NCBI RefSeq assembly: GCF_017874215.1
Contig: NZ_JAGGLB010000002.1
Coordinates: forward strand, 124,001-188,000
Length of the DNA stretch: 64,000 nucleotides
Source: Paenibacillus eucommiae
GTDB taxonomy: Bacteria > Bacillota > Bacilli > Paenibacillales > NBRC-103111
Direction of reading: 5' to 3'
The notes under the pieces were generated by a model. It saw only the letters and a program-made list of their open reading frames with translations. It ran no database searches and was not told the DNA's origin. Each line of letters begins with the position of its first letter. Within the stretch, counting starts at the first letter, position 1. The translations under genes were made by a program, and so were the position numbers. This document shows, piece after piece, positions 9,463-18,609 of the stretch.

Positions 9463-10329
9463 CTACACGCTCACATTCGTCTTGGCGGAACGGCTGGCCG
9501 CATTCAATGTATTGCGAAGCAGCATCGTGATCGTCATAGGTCCCACCGTGCCTGGTACTGGTGTAATGGCTCCTGCAACTTCTTTGACCGCTTCAAAATC
9601 CACATCTCCGGTCAGCTTTCCATCCACAGGACGGTTCATCCCCACATCAATAACTACAGCACCTGGTTTCACATGCTCTGCTTTTATGAGGTTCGCTTTC
9701 CCTACGGCGACAACAAGTATATCCGCTTGTTTTGTAATCTCCTCCATATTCGGAGTACGCGAATGGCAGATAGTTACCGTTGCATGCTCACGAAGCAGCA
9801 GCAGCGCCATGGGCTTGCCTACGATGTTGCTTCTCCCAACCACAACGGCATGCTTGCCGGCTATAGAGACATCAATTTTTTTCAAAATTTCAATAACACC
9901 ACCGGGTGTGCAAGGCAGCATGCCCGGCTTGCCGATCATCAAATTCCCCACGTTAACCGGATGAAAGCAGTCCACATCCTTGGCCGGATCTATTTCATCC
10001 ACAACTTCTTCTTCATTCATGTGCTTCGGAAGCGGTGATTGCACCAGGATGCCATGAATACGCTTGTCCTGATTGAACAGATGGATCAGAGCAATCAATT
10101 CTTTCTGCGTAGTGTTCTCTGGTAGTCGGTGAACTTCCGAGTATACACCTACCTGCTCGCAGGCCTTCGCTTTACTATTGACATATACCTTGGAAGCAGG
10201 GTCCTCACCAACGATTATAACAACTAGTCCAGGCTGTGTGCCCTGAGCTGTTAACTCAGCTGCTTCAGCCTTGATTTCCTCGCGTAAAGCGCTCACGATT
10301 TCTTTGCCATTAATAATTTGAGCAGTCAT
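9463..10329 (-). CDS. folD: Bifunctional methylenetetrahydrofolate dehydrogenase/cyclohydrolase FolD
   Basis: FolD interconverts 5,10-methylene-THF, 5,10-methenyl-THF and 10-formyl-THF with NADP. The 288 residues match the family. Visible motifs are the catalytic YVNSKAKACEQVG (Lys near residue 55), QSPLPKHMNE, and the Rossmann signature VVGRSNIVGKPMALLL near residue 165. The C-terminal PGTVGPMT motif is present. The ATG at 10329 follows GAGGGGGGCG. It lies between nusB and xseA as in B. subtilis. Confidence 0.97.
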   Translation of the reverse strand: MTAQIINGKEIVSALREEIKAEAAELTAQGTQPGLVVIIVGEDPASKVYVNSKAKACEQVGVYSEVHRLPENTTQKELIALIHLFNQDKRIHGILVQSPLPKHMNEEEVVDEIDPAKDVDCFHPVNVGNLMIGKPGMLPCTPGGVIEILKKIDVSIAGKHAVVVGRSNIVGKPMALLLLREHATVTICHSRTPNMEEITKQADILVVAVGKANLIKAEHVKPGAVVIDVGMNRPVDGKLTGDVDFEAVKEVAGAITPVPGTVGPMTITMLLRNTLNAASRSAKTNVSV

Positions 10330-10415
10330 AAAGACGCCCCCCTCAGCTGATAAATTAAGTTGTATATTGAAATTTTAAATTTAATTGTACTTTTAGTTGC
10401 AAATTAAAAAGCAAC

Positions 10416-10883
10416 TTAAGTTTCATTTTGAAGCGACTTTTTATTTTTCAAGCTGTCCAATTCCTTGATCATTTTGCCTAGTACGCCATTTACGAATTTG
10501 CCTGACTCTTCTGTCCCGAAATGCTTGGAGAGCTCAATAGCTTCATTGACTACAACCTTGGGAGGAACATCGTCGCGGTAGACCATCTCATAGACGGCAA
10601 GACGGAGCACTTCACGGTCAACGCGGGAAAGCCTGTCCATTTGCCAACCCTTCAAATATTCCTCAAGCATCTCGTCGATCTGCTTCTTATACTCATAGAT
10701 GCCATCTACCAGCTCCGTAATGTAATCCGGTGATAGCTTGTCGTCGGAGAAATCCAGTTCTCCTTCATTGTCATTCTCCGCTTCAGCAATAGCTCCTTCA
10801 ACGGCCTCCTTGGTTGAAACTTCATTCATTTCTATCTGGTACAAGCTTTGTATCGCCAGCTCTCTAGCTACTCTGCGTTTCAT
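10416..10883 (-). CDS. nusB: Transcription antitermination factor NusB
   Basis: The 155-residue all-helical protein starts with MKRRVARELAIQSLYQIEMNE and contains the family C-terminal part VVNEAIELSKHFGTEESGKFVNGVLGKM. NusB with NusE (S10) binds boxA of rRNA leaders and supports processive antitermination. The protein carries an acidic insert around residues 30-45, not unusual in Paenibacillus. An 86-bp AT-rich gap separates it from folD. Confidence 0.96.
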   Translation of the reverse strand: MKRRVARELAIQSLYQIEMNEVSTKEAVEGAIAEAENDNEGELDFSDDKLSPDYITELVDGIYEYKKQIDEMLEEYLKGWQMDRLSRVDREVLRLAVYEMVYRDDVPPKVVVNEAIELSKHFGTEESGKFVNGVLGKMIKELDSLKNKKSLQNET

Positions 10884-10964
10884 GAGTTTCCTGCTTTCCT
10901 TTTAATTTATTTCTTTTAAGTTAGTATGCTTCCAAACAAAAAAATCCATGGATGCACCAGGGAT

Positions 10965-11192
10965 TTATCGGAACATTCTCCATTTCTGTGTCAAGTAGCG
11001 CCAAATGTCCTCGAACGGAAGTATACTTTCCTTACGGTCAAGCTTGCCGCCAATATAAACCCCTACGGCCACTATAAATGCAAAAATCAGCATATCCCAA
11101 AAGCCCCATATCAAGTAGATAAAGCCCAAAAACACGCCTGCCGCAGCACCTATACATTTGCCCCTATGCTGCTCCCACAACTCATTTCTCAT
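10965..11192 (-). CDS. Small DUF2273-type membrane protein of the AmaP module
   Basis: The 75-residue product has hydrophobic segments around residues 12-50 (IGAAAGVFLGFIYLIWGFWDMLIFAFIVAVGVYIGG) and a charged C-terminus, typical of DUF2273 proteins. These occur next to AmaP and Asp23 genes in Bacillota. The ATG at 11192 is chosen because GAGGTGAG precedes it; an upstream extension would overlap amaP and lacks a site. Only 13 bp separate it from amaP. Its exact role is unknown, but the association points to anchoring or organising Asp23 at the membrane. Confidence 0.82.
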   Translation of the reverse strand: MRNELWEQHRGKCIGAAAGVFLGFIYLIWGFWDMLIFAFIVAVGVYIGGKLDRKESILPFEDIWRYLTQKWRMFR

Positions 11193-11205
11193 GAGTGGCT
11201 CACCT

Positions 11206-11766
11206 CTATTCGACCCGGCTTTTAAACGTAGGGGAAGATTGTACAATATTGGCTACGAATACAGTAACAGATGCAACCGGAATGCCCGTTATTTCCTCAA
11301 TATAGCCCTTCACAGTGCCCTGCATTTCCTCGGTAAGCTCCGGTATCGAGCTTTCTCCGTCTACTACAGTGCGGATAACGATTTCAAGCCCTGACTGATT
11401 GACCTTCACTCTTGCCCGCAAATCTTTAACTCCGCGAGAACGGGCTGCCACCTTCAAGCATAGGTTTTCCACCGTTTCCAAAGAAATCCGTATATCTCCA
11501 AATTCCGTCCGCTGATCGATGGAAGGCGCTTGAGAGCGGTCACGACGAAGGGATATGTATAGAAAACGAAGACTAATAAGCAGTACGGCCAGCATCACAG
11601 CAATCGTCGTATAAGCTGGGACTTTCTCATGATACAGAATATCGATCGCATCCATGGAAGTATTCATTGGAATCCAGTTCCAAGCAGCAAACAGCAGCGC
11701 ACACGAAGCTAGGAAAACAAATAAGCTGTACAGAAACAACAAAAGCTTGTCCACAAGTTTAACCAA
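11206..11766 (-). CDS. amaP: Alkaline shock response membrane anchor protein AmaP
   Basis: The 186-residue protein has two N-terminal membrane segments (about residues 8-28 and 52-70) and a cytoplasmic Asp23-like domain. In Staphylococcus aureus, AmaP anchors Asp23 to the membrane, and loss affects cell-envelope stress. Here asp23 is directly upstream and a DUF2273 gene directly downstream, the common three-gene arrangement. B. subtilis has only the Asp23 homologue YqhY at this chromosomal place. Confidence 0.87.
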   Translation of the reverse strand: MVKLVDKLLLFLYSLFVFLASCALLFAAWNWIPMNTSMDAIDILYHEKVPAYTTIAVMLAVLLISLRFLYISLRRDRSQAPSIDQRTEFGDIRISLETVENLCLKVAARSRGVKDLRARVKVNQSGLEIVIRTVVDGESSIPELTEEMQGTVKGYIEEITGIPVASVTVFVANIVQSSPTFKSRVE

Positions 11767-11795
11767 GAAAAGCTCGTCCCCTTCCTCTATCGGAG

Positions 11796-11825
11796 GAAAC
11801 CCCCTGCTTACCTGTAGGGGGTTTC
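11796..11825 (-). other. Perfect 10-bp hairpin between asp23 and amaP
   Basis: The arms GAAACCCCCT and AGGGGGTTTC are separated by a 10-nt loop. No T-run follows on either strand, so it is unlikely to be a full intrinsic terminator. A role in RNA processing, stability or partial termination within the asp23-amaP transcript is plausible. Confidence 0.6.
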
Positions 11826-11848
11826 AATGATTGTGTATGCATAGCCGT

Positions 11849-12259
11849 TCATCTTACTCGGGTTATAGCTGTGTCTTCTTCATTTATTTTCTCTGAGCCC
11901 TTGAAATGCACATCATGAATATGCACATTCACTTCTACCACATGCAGACCTGTCATGGATTCGATAGCGCTCTTCACATTTTGCTGGATGCCTTTGGCCA
12001 CTTCGGGAATCCGATTGCCATATTCGATAATAATCGATACATCAATGGCCGCCTCACGCTCACCAACCTCTACCTTAACACCTTTGGAAAGGTTCTTGCG
12101 TCCCAACAGCTCCGCAATACCTCCAGCGAACCCACCGCTCATTCCCGCTACTCCATCTACCTCTACAGTTGCAAGTCCGGCAATGATTTCAATCACTTCA
12201 GGTGCAATTTGGATTCTTCCCATATCCGTTTTGACATAATCCGGTGCGATTGTGCTCAT
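11849..12259 (-). CDS. yqhY: Asp23/Gls24 family envelope protein (YqhY-like)
   Basis: The 136-residue protein contains the Asp23 fold with IAPEVIEIIAGLATVEVDGVAGM and GNRIPEVAKGIQQNVKSAIESMTGLHVVEVNVHI. The ATG at 12259 is supported by AGGAGG directly upstream; longer in-frame starts would include the leader hairpin. In B. subtilis YqhY is encoded next to accBC and is linked to control of acetyl-CoA carboxylase activity. It is next to accC here too. Its own sigma-A promoter and a structured leader lie upstream. Confidence 0.92.
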   Translation of the reverse strand: MSTIAPDYVKTDMGRIQIAPEVIEIIAGLATVEVDGVAGMSGGFAGGIAELLGRKNLSKGVKVEVGEREAAIDVSIIIEYGNRIPEVAKGIQQNVKSAIESMTGLHVVEVNVHIHDVHFKGSEKINEEDTAITRVR

Positions 12260-12274
12260 TTCGGTTCCTCCTAA

Positions 12275-12354
12275 AAGTTTTGCTTTAGCAAAACTTGATT
12301 GCTTCGTAGGCACAGGCTAAGCGTTTTGCAGGCAGCACTTGCCTCGTAAGCAAT
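12275..12354 (-). promoter_or_regulatory. Structured 5' leader of the asp23 gene
   Basis: Two inverted repeats are visible in the leader. A 9-bp perfect hairpin (arms AAGTTTTGC/GCAAAACTT, 12275-12296) ends a few bases before the AGGAGG site. A longer imperfect one pairs 12298-12312 with 12340-12354 (12 of 15 positions). They could affect ribosome access or RNA stability. No known riboswitch family is recognised. Confidence 0.5.
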
Positions 12355-12403
12355 AAGCTTTGCGTTTGCTCAACAATCTTGTCTCATAAGCCAGTTACTA
12401 ATA

Positions 12404-12432
12404 ACTATACCATCCTGTATAAAATATGACAA
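12404..12432 (-). promoter_or_regulatory. Sigma-A promoter of asp23
   Basis: On the minus strand TTGTCA (12427-12432) and TATAGT (12404-12409) are separated by exactly 17 bp. Transcription would start near 12397 and give a leader of about 140 nt. It begins immediately after the accC stop codon. Confidence 0.68.
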
Positions 12433-12441
12433 ATAACTTAT

Positions 12442-13800
12442 CTAAGAATCTGGATCGTTGACATCATGCTCTTCAAGGAACTTAATATCATGATCACCAG
12501 AAATAAATTTCTTATGCTGAAGTAGTTTAAGATGGAATGGAATCGTCGTATGAACGCCCTCTACAGCAAATTCATCCAGGGCTCTTTTCATTCTAGCAAT
12601 AGCATCTTCCCTGCTTGTTCCCCAAACGATAAGCTTAGCGATCATAGAGTCATAATATGGCGGAATCGTATAGCCTGTATATGCAGCGCTATCCACACGA
12701 ACTCCAAAGCCGCCTGGAGGCAAATAAAACTTGATTTGTCCAGCGGAAGGCATAAAGTTCTTGTTCGAGTCCTCCGCGTTTACACGGCATTCGATCGCCC
12801 AACCATTAATCTTTACATCCTCCTGACTGAAGGAAAGCGGGTTCCCCTCGGCAACACGAATCATCTCTTTAATAATATCGATTCCGGTAATCATCTCGGT
12901 GACGGGATGTTCAACCTGGATCCTTGTGTTCATTTCCATAAAATAAAAATTACCGTCTGGACCAAGTAGAAATTCTAATGTACCTGCACCAGAGTAATTA
13001 ACGGCTTTGGCTGCTCTGACAGCAGCTTCACCCATCGCTTTGCGCGTCTCTGGCTTGAGTATCGGACAAGGCGCTTCTTCCAAAAGCTTCTGCCTGCGCC
13101 GCTGAACAGAGCAATCACGCTCTCCCAGATGCACGACATTGCCATGCTTATCTGCTAGAATCTGAATTTCAACATGCTTCATACCTGTCAAATACTTCTC
13201 CAGGTAGACACCCGAATTGCCAAACGCATTTTGCGCTTCCTGCTGGGCAGCTGTGATTTGCGCAATGAGCGTTTCTTCATTGTCTGCGATACGAATCCCT
13301 TTGCCGCCGCCGCCTGCTGTCGCTTTGATGATGACCGGATACCCGATATCTCTGGCGATGCTGATCGCATCGTCCACGCTCTCCACTAAACCGTCAGAGC
13401 CTGGGATAATGGGCACCTTGGCTTCCTTCATCGTTTGCTTGGCCATTGACTTATCGCCCATACGGCTTATCGCATCGGGTGATGGGCCAATGAAAGTAAT
13501 GTTGCAGCTCTCACAAATCTCGGCAAAATCAGCATTTTCAGCAAGAAAGCCATAGCCTGGATGAATCGCATCCGAATCCGTAAGCGTCGCAACACTCATT
13601 AAATTCGTAAAATTTAAGTAACTGTCTTTGGAAGCTGTTGGTCCAATACAATAGGCTTCATCAGCGAGACGCACATGCAGTGCATCGCGGTCTGCTTCCG
13701 AATATACAGCCACCGTATAAATATCGAGCTCTTTGCAGGCCCGTATAATGCGAACGGCAATCTCGCCTCTATTCGCAATAAGCACTTTTTGAAATTTCAT
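12442..13800 (-). CDS. accC: Acetyl-CoA carboxylase, biotin carboxylase subunit
   Basis: AccC carboxylates the biotin of AccB with ATP and bicarbonate in the first step of fatty acid synthesis. The 452-residue product starts [18 protein letters not shown] at an ATG (13800) with GGGAGGAG upstream; the 36-codon upstream extension is not needed. The ATP-grasp glycine loop [13 protein letters not shown] is near residue 160, and the catalytic region with [14 protein letters not shown] near residue 285. accB is 132 bp upstream on the same strand, the usual accB-accC pair. Confidence 0.97.
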   Translation of the reverse strand: MKFQKVLIANRGEIAVRIIRACKELDIYTVAVYSEADRDALHVRLADEAYCIGPTASKDSYLNFTNLMSVATLTDSDAIHPGYGFLAENADFAEICESCNITFIGPSPDAISRMGDKSMAKQTMKEAKVPIIPGSDGLVESVDDAISIARDIGYPVIIKATAGGGGKGIRIADNEETLIAQITAAQQEAQNAFGNSGVYLEKYLTGMKHVEIQILADKHGNVVHLGERDCSVQRRRQKLLEEAPCPILKPETRKAMGEAAVRAAKAVNYSGAGTLEFLLGPDGNFYFMEMNTRIQVEHPVTEMITGIDIIKEMIRVAEGNPLSFSQEDVKINGWAIECRVNAEDSNKNFMPSAGQIKFYLPPGGFGVRVDSAAYTGYTIPPYYDSMIAKLIVWGTSREDAIARMKRALDEFAVEGVHTTIPFHLKLLQHKKFISGDHDIKFLEEHDVNDPDS

Positions 13801-13932
13801 ACTTTTCTCCTCCCAAGGGTAAACGGCTTCGCCGTCCTGTGTATGCACAGGAGCGTTTGTCCAGATTATCAGAAAAGAGTGAATGGGCGAATGTCTGGCA
13901 TCCAGCACTTTCTGATAATTGGATTCACGCGC

Positions 13933-14427
13933 TTACTCCGGCTTCACCAGGAACAAAGGCTGTCCGTATTCGACAAGCTGGCCATTCTCAACCAGGATCT
14001 CGACGATTTCCCCTTTGATCTCGGCTTCAATTTCATTCATCAGCTTCATGGCTTCCACGATACAGACGGCTGTTTTATCGCTGACTTTGCTGCCGAGGCT
14101 CACGAAGGGAGCCGCACCAGGGGAGGCTGCCTGATAGAAAGTACCTACCATTGGCGAAACGATCTTATGTAAGTTAGAATCTGCTTCCGACTTAACACTC
14201 TGGGCAGCAGCGCCTGACTCTGCATTCAAGGCTGGAACCTGCTCAGGAGCGGTCGTAGAGACCGGAAAGTAAGAATGCTGTGTTGGGGCAGAGCTCACGA
14301 TCACCGACTCTGTCTTATTGGGCTTGCGAATCAGCAAGCGAAAGCCTTCGTTCTCGATTTCAAGCTCTTGCAAGGAAGACTGATCGATCAGCTTGACCAG
14401 TTCTTTAATTTCACTTAATTTGTACAT
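13933..14427 (-). CDS. accB: Acetyl-CoA carboxylase, biotin carboxyl carrier protein
   Basis: The 164-residue protein begins [15 protein letters not shown] at an ATG with AGAGGAG upstream. A flexible Ala/Pro/Ser-rich linker (about residues 50-85) joins the N-terminus to the biotinyl domain. The biotin attachment site is the Lys in [12 protein letters not shown] near residue 130. It is the carrier partner of AccC. Confidence 0.97.
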   Translation of the reverse strand: MYKLSEIKELVKLIDQSSLQELEIENEGFRLLIRKPNKTESVIVSSAPTQHSYFPVSTTAPEQVPALNAESGAAAQSVKSEADSNLHKIVSPMVGTFYQAASPGAAPFVSLGSKVSDKTAVCIVEAMKLMNEIEAEIKGEIVEILVENGQLVEYGQPLFLVKPE

Positions 14428-14512
14428 CCAAGTCACTCCTCTAAAGTTGGTGAACCCGAAAGCGGTTAACACACCTGTAACGTTAGTATTATAACCATAA
14501 ACGCCAGAAATG

Positions 14513-14541
14513 GAAAGAGTCCAGTTTGTCCGGACTCTTTC
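14513..14541 (-). terminator. Hairpin at the end of the spoIIIA operon
   Basis: A perfect 10-bp stem (GAAAGAGTCC/GGACTCTTTC) with a 9-nt loop lies between the spoIIIAH stop and accB. The bases after it on the minus strand (CATTTCTGG) are only moderately T-rich, so termination may be partial, allowing some read-through into accB. Confidence 0.55.
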
Positions 14542-14580
14542 ATCTCCTTAAGCTGCGAACCTGCGGGTTCAACTTTATGA

Positions 14581-15294
14581 CTAAGGTTTGACATATTGGA
14601 TCTTAATATTTTCTGGAGAAGCTTCCAATTCCTTGATTACCATGTCGACAATTGTCACACCTTGGCTTTTTTCCAGCTTTTCACTCTGTACAGTTACTTT
14701 CCATTTCTTACCTTCCTGAGACACGATAGCTTGCGGGAAATCCTTCAAAAGCACTTCCTCCAGCCTATCGATTTTTTCCTGTTCACCTGACATTTTTTCC
14801 AGCTCATTATTAGCTAGCGCTACAGCTTCCGGCTTTTGTTTCGGATCTGTAATGGTGGACAGCAGTTCATCAGCTTTTTGCCGCAATGCTTCATGGTTTT
14901 TCATTTGCTCCATTGTGAAGTAGTCACTGCTCGATGTAGTCTGAGATTGCTCTGACTCTAGCTTTTTTAAAATTTCTTCATCTGTAGGCTCATTCTTGGC
15001 AGTAGCATTTTCACCTGTGCTTGAAGCGGTATTTGTGTCTGGCTCCGTTTGAGCAGTAGTTTCTCCGGCAGCAGCAGTTGTTTCAGCAGCTTTCCCATCC
15101 CCAGTTACAGCAGCGCTTTGCTCTGTCTGGCTCATATCGATTTTAATTTCTTGCGGAGCGTTAGCTACTGTCTCGCCTACCGCCAGATCAATCTTGCTGA
15201 CATCTTCAGTGAACAAATAGTAAGCGGATAACACCACCATCAAGGTCAACATGGAAACCAGCCAAATCGTTTGTCTTTTTGCATTCATTTTCAA
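14581..15294 (-). CDS. spoIIIAH: Stage III sporulation protein AH
   Basis: SpoIIIAH is anchored in the mother-cell membrane and binds forespore SpoIIQ across the intermembrane space, forming the feeding-tube channel. The 237-residue protein has an N-terminal membrane segment (about residues 9-27), a long low-complexity Thr/Glu/Ala linker (about 45-110), and a C-terminal YscJ/FliF-like ring-building domain ending in IVDMVIKELEASPENIKIQYV. It is the last gene of the spoIIIAA-AH operon. Confidence 0.93.
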   Translation of the reverse strand: MKMNAKRQTIWLVSMLTLMVVLSAYYLFTEDVSKIDLAVGETVANAPQEIKIDMSQTEQSAAVTGDGKAAETTAAAGETTAQTEPDTNTASSTGENATAKNEPTDEEILKKLESEQSQTTSSSDYFTMEQMKNHEALRQKADELLSTITDPKQKPEAVALANNELEKMSGEQEKIDRLEEVLLKDFPQAIVSQEGKKWKVTVQSEKLEKSQGVTIVDMVIKELEASPENIKIQYVKP

Positions 15295-15323
15295 TCTTCC
15301 TCCTCATAGTATGGAATCTGAAT

Positions 15324-15962
15324 TCAACCTGTTTTTCTTGGCAGTACAGAAATCCGGTGGGTCGCTACATCCAATCCGCGTTGTACGGCTTCCGTAATCA
15401 TCTTTTTCACGGTTGGATTCTCTGCTCCTCTGGCTACAACGATGACTCCCCTTATTTTAGGTTTAATTACTTTAAGAACTAACGGCTGTCCGTCCCCGGA
15501 AACCTGGTATATCACCACATCACCGCTGCGTGATACTTCGGATATGTTGCGCGTTGCCCCTTTTTCATCTTTTTCTGTCGTTATTTGCTGTGTGTCTTTA
15601 TAATTTTTGTCGACAGTGAGCTCTTCCGTAGATTCAATCGTAAGCAGCACTTCAACATCGCCAACTCCAACAATTTTTTGCAAAATTTCCTTCAGCTCAG
15701 TTTCATAAACCACTTCATAATCATGGAAGCTTGATTTATCCTTCCCCCCTGTGCCAAGAAACGTCTCCGTGCTGAGCGGATTTGGAGAAGCTCGTGCCGA
15801 GTTGATCGGATCCACATCTTTAACAGTCAGAAACGAATTAATAACCATTAAGGCGGCTCCCAGCAGGGCAATTAACAGTATCCACAAAAAAGTATTTGTT
15901 CGCTTGGCTCCACCTGATCCCTTGCTGAACCTTTGCTCCATCCATTGTATGAATTTCCCCAT
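15324..15962 (-). CDS. spoIIIAG: Stage III sporulation protein AG
   Basis: The 212-residue protein has one N-terminal membrane segment (about residues 25-46, FLWILLIALLGAALMVI) and a ring-building domain with an inserted beta-rich segment containing ILQKIVGVGDVEVLLTIES. In B. subtilis SpoIIIAG forms a large ring in the channel between mother cell and forespore. The ATG follows GAGGTGAG. Confidence 0.93.
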   Translation of the reverse strand: MGKFIQWMEQRFSKGSGGAKRTNTFLWILLIALLGAALMVINSFLTVKDVDPINSARASPNPLSTETFLGTGGKDKSSFHDYEVVYETELKEILQKIVGVGDVEVLLTIESTEELTVDKNYKDTQQITTEKDEKGATRNISEVSRSGDVVIYQVSGDGQPLVLKVIKPKIRGVIVVARGAENPTVKKMITEAVQRGLDVATHRISVLPRKTG

Positions 15963-16001
15963 CCGCTCACCTCGTTTCCCCTTGCTTCCATAGACAGTGG
16001 T

Positions 16002-16742
16002 TTACTCTTTCAAGCCTGCTTGAATTTGCACCTCGATCTGGCCGGCATGCACCTGCCAATCACGCGATATGCGCTGGACCAGCCTTTGCCTTTCTTGCTC
16101 CAGCGGAAGAGATAGCTTGCCCGGTGCCCCCCCTGACTCCCCACGCTTTCCCGCCGAGACCAACTCATCACTATCACGACGGATCCGAATGGGTTCTATG
16201 GGCCGAATGGAAGCTATTGCTGCAATATCCTCCGCTTCCTCCGGCTTCTGCGCTGCGCTTTCCCGATCTATTTCATGAAGGGTCACCCACACATCTGTTA
16301 CGATGGGTTTCCCGTTATTGTCAAGCTTTGCAGCGACCTGGGCTTTGTCTACCACCAGATCCGTTTGCTGCTGTAAATCCTGCATCATCACGGTCTCAAT
16401 CTGTTTTTGCAGCAGCTCCAGCGACTGTTTTTCACCGATTGCCTTTAAACGCTCCGCATCCTGGATAATAGCTTCGAGCGATTTCATACCGCCCTTTCGC
16501 CCGTTTGAAGCCTGATTTGCTGCATTGTATTGCTTTTGCTCGGCTGCAGTCATCATTTGTTCCACATCCCAATTTTTTTGGAATAATTCCAGAACCGGCG
16601 ATAGCAGCGTAAGAAGGATAAACAAGCTCATCACCGTCTTTACATATCTATGCATGGTATTGCTGGGTAGTAGAAGATCCACGAAGGTGGCTAGTAAAAT
16701 AACCATAATGATTGTTCTCAGCCATCCCGCTAACCAATCCAT
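16002..16742 (-). CDS. spoIIIAF: Stage III sporulation protein AF
   Basis: The 246-residue product has two N-terminal membrane segments (about residues 5-25 and 33-52) with the family phrase LLLPSNTMHRYVKTVMSLFILLTLLSPVLELF, then a soluble domain. It is longer than the roughly 200-residue B. subtilis protein because of an added segment around residues 170-215. The ATG at 16742 follows AGGAGGAG. A component of the SpoIIIA-SpoIIQ apparatus. Confidence 0.92.
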   Translation of the reverse strand: MDWLAGWLRTIIMVILLATFVDLLLPSNTMHRYVKTVMSLFILLTLLSPVLELFQKNWDVEQMMTAAEQKQYNAANQASNGRKGGMKSLEAIIQDAERLKAIGEKQSLELLQKQIETVMMQDLQQQTDLVVDKAQVAAKLDNNGKPIVTDVWVTLHEIDRESAAQKPEEAEDIAAIASIRPIEPIRIRRDSDELVSAGKRGESGGAPGKLSLPLEQERQRLVQRISRDWQVHAGQIEVQIQAGLKE

Positions 16743-16769
16743 GCTTCTGATCTCCTCCTTAGCAAAGTG

Positions 16770-17966
16770 TTACCTCATCATGACTGAAACATTGCTGACC
16801 GTAATCATAATTGTTATCGCCAGGAAGAACATAAGCCCGACCGCTGCAAGTGCAGCAAATACGTAAATCATATTCTTTCCTATTGTCTGCAGGCAGGCAA
16901 TCATCGGGTTGTCACCGAGAGGCTGCATAATGGCTGCCGATAAGTGGTAGATAGCAGCAAGCGCCAATATTTTGATCGCCGGGAAGGCGCATATTAGAAT
17001 GAGGATCACGACTCCTGTTAAGCCGATTGCATTTTTGACCAGCAATGAGGCTCCTATGACCGTTTCCGAGGCATCTGAGAACAAGCGTCCGACTACCGGG
17101 ACGAAATTCCCCGTAATGTATTTAGCGGTTCGGATCGTCACCCCGTCCCTGACTGCACCTGTCCCGCCTTGCACAGAAATCACACCGAGAAATACAGTAA
17201 CGAAAACACCAAGGAGTCCTAGACTGACAGTTCGCAGCATATTAGCAAGCTGTGTCACCTTATACTTCTCGCTAAGGGAGCTGACGATATGCAGAACGGT
17301 TGAGAAGAACAGCAGCGGAAAAACAAAAATGTAAATGGCCGTCCCCACAGAGTGAATCATAAACACGATAAGCGGGTGGAGAATCGCTACAGAGGTTACA
17401 TTTCCCATGGAAGCCAGCAAGGTCAAGAGCAGCGGAACGACGGCCAGCATGAATTCAATCATCGATGAAATGGCATTTCTGGCATAGCCAATCGCTACGC
17501 TGAAGCTGTTGATTGCAATAATAATCAGTATCATGTAAGCAATGGTGTATCCCAGCTGGCTGACTGTTTTCTTTTCAAAGGAGCTTTGCAGTGTTTCCAG
17601 AATCATGCTGAACACCGTGAGAATTACGATGGAAACCAACAACTTGCCATTGACCAGTACCTCGTGGAAAAAGTAGCTAATTATGCCTTTGAAGATCCCG
17701 GACAAGCTGATGCTTTTGGTCCCCAGGAGCAGTTCCATGAAACTTGGAGTCGTATTTCCCGGGAAGTACCCCCCGTAGTCATTCATTAACTTATTCCAGT
17801 ACTGTTCTACCTGGTCCGTATTCAAATGTTCGGCCTGCCCCTGAATAATCGTATCGGCAGGTGTTTGTGCATAACTCGTACCTTCCATGCACAGCCAAAG
17901 ACTAATGGCAAGCAGCAGAACCGGCAGCAGTTTTCTGATTGAGGAGTGCAAATATAGATGGATCAT
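16770..17966 (-). CDS. spoIIIAE: Stage III sporulation protein AE
   Basis: The 398-residue polytopic membrane protein starts with a signal-like segment ending near GTSYA (about residues 10-33) and contains some eight further hydrophobic segments. It is a membrane component of the SpoIIIA channel, needed for sigma-G activity in the engulfed forespore. The ATG follows AAGGAGCTG. It is placed between AF and AD as in all spoIIIA operons. Confidence 0.94.
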   Translation of the reverse strand: MIHLYLHSSIRKLLPVLLLAISLWLCMEGTSYAQTPADTIIQGQAEHLNTDQVEQYWNKLMNDYGGYFPGNTTPSFMELLLGTKSISLSGIFKGIISYFFHEVLVNGKLLVSIVILTVFSMILETLQSSFEKKTVSQLGYTIAYMILIIIAINSFSVAIGYARNAISSMIEFMLAVVPLLLTLLASMGNVTSVAILHPLIVFMIHSVGTAIYIFVFPLLFFSTVLHIVSSLSEKYKVTQLANMLRTVSLGLLGVFVTVFLGVISVQGGTGAVRDGVTIRTAKYITGNFVPVVGRLFSDASETVIGASLLVKNAIGLTGVVILILICAFPAIKILALAAIYHLSAAIMQPLGDNPMIACLQTIGKNMIYVFAALAAVGLMFFLAITIMITVSNVSVMMR

Positions 17967-17978
17967 AGCTTCAGCTCC

Positions 17979-18368
17979 TTAAGCCGGCAGCAGCTTGACA
18001 ACAGTCTCGATAATAACGCTGATAATAGGGATAGCCATGACCATTATGAGAATTTTGCCTGACATCTCAATCTTGGAGGCTATAGATTCCTGCCCTGCGT
18101 CACGCACGATTTGGGCACCGAATTCGGCGATATAAGCGATGCCTATAATTTTGAGGATGGTCTTCAGAAAGACCATTTGAATGCCCGATTTCATAGCCAG
18201 TTCTTCGAGTACACGAATGACCGCAGATATTTTACCCATCAAAAACAGGAAGATCACAATTCCCGTAAACGTAGCGAGCAGAAAAGCAAACATAGGCTTC
18301 TGTTCTTTGATGATCAATGACAGGATCGTGACAATGAGCCCTAAACCGACGATCTGAATGATTTCCAT
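17979..18368 (-). CDS. spoIIIAD: Stage III sporulation protein AD
   Basis: This small integral membrane protein (129 residues) begins MEIIQIVGLGLIVTILSLIIKEQKP and has three to four hydrophobic segments. The ATG at 18368 is chosen because AGGTGG precedes it; the frame extends three codons further up. It is paired with the related spoIIIAC gene, 23 bp upstream. Confidence 0.93.
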   Translation of the reverse strand: MEIIQIVGLGLIVTILSLIIKEQKPMFAFLLATFTGIVIFLFLMGKISAVIRVLEELAMKSGIQMVFLKTILKIIGIAYIAEFGAQIVRDAGQESIASKIEMSGKILIMVMAIPIISVIIETVVKLLPA

Positions 18369-18391
18369 ACTATCCACCTATCAAGAAAAAA

Positions 18392-18595
18392 TCATTGAAA
18401 AAGAAAGATCGTCTTGATTTCCTTAAATAAATCATCGAGCATACTGACGACCATAAAGAGCACGACCACAAAGCCGATGACCGTTACCCAGTGCGCCATA
18501 TCCTCTTTTCCCATCTGTTTAAGCACCGAATGGATCATCGCGATGATGATGCCGATGCCGGCAATCTGGAAAATGGCGTTCACATCAACGTTCAT
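18392..18595 (-). CDS. spoIIIAC: Stage III sporulation protein AC
   Basis: The 67-residue protein MNVDVNAIFQIAGIGIIIAMI has two membrane segments and the normal length of the family. The ATG at 18595 has GAGGTG upstream, so the longer in-frame extension, which would run into spoIIIAB, is rejected. Confidence 0.93.
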   Translation of the reverse strand: MNVDVNAIFQIAGIGIIIAMIHSVLKQMGKEDMAHWVTVIGFVVVLFMVVSMLDDLFKEIKTIFLFQ

Positions 18596-18609
18596 TACGG
18601 GCACCTCAC

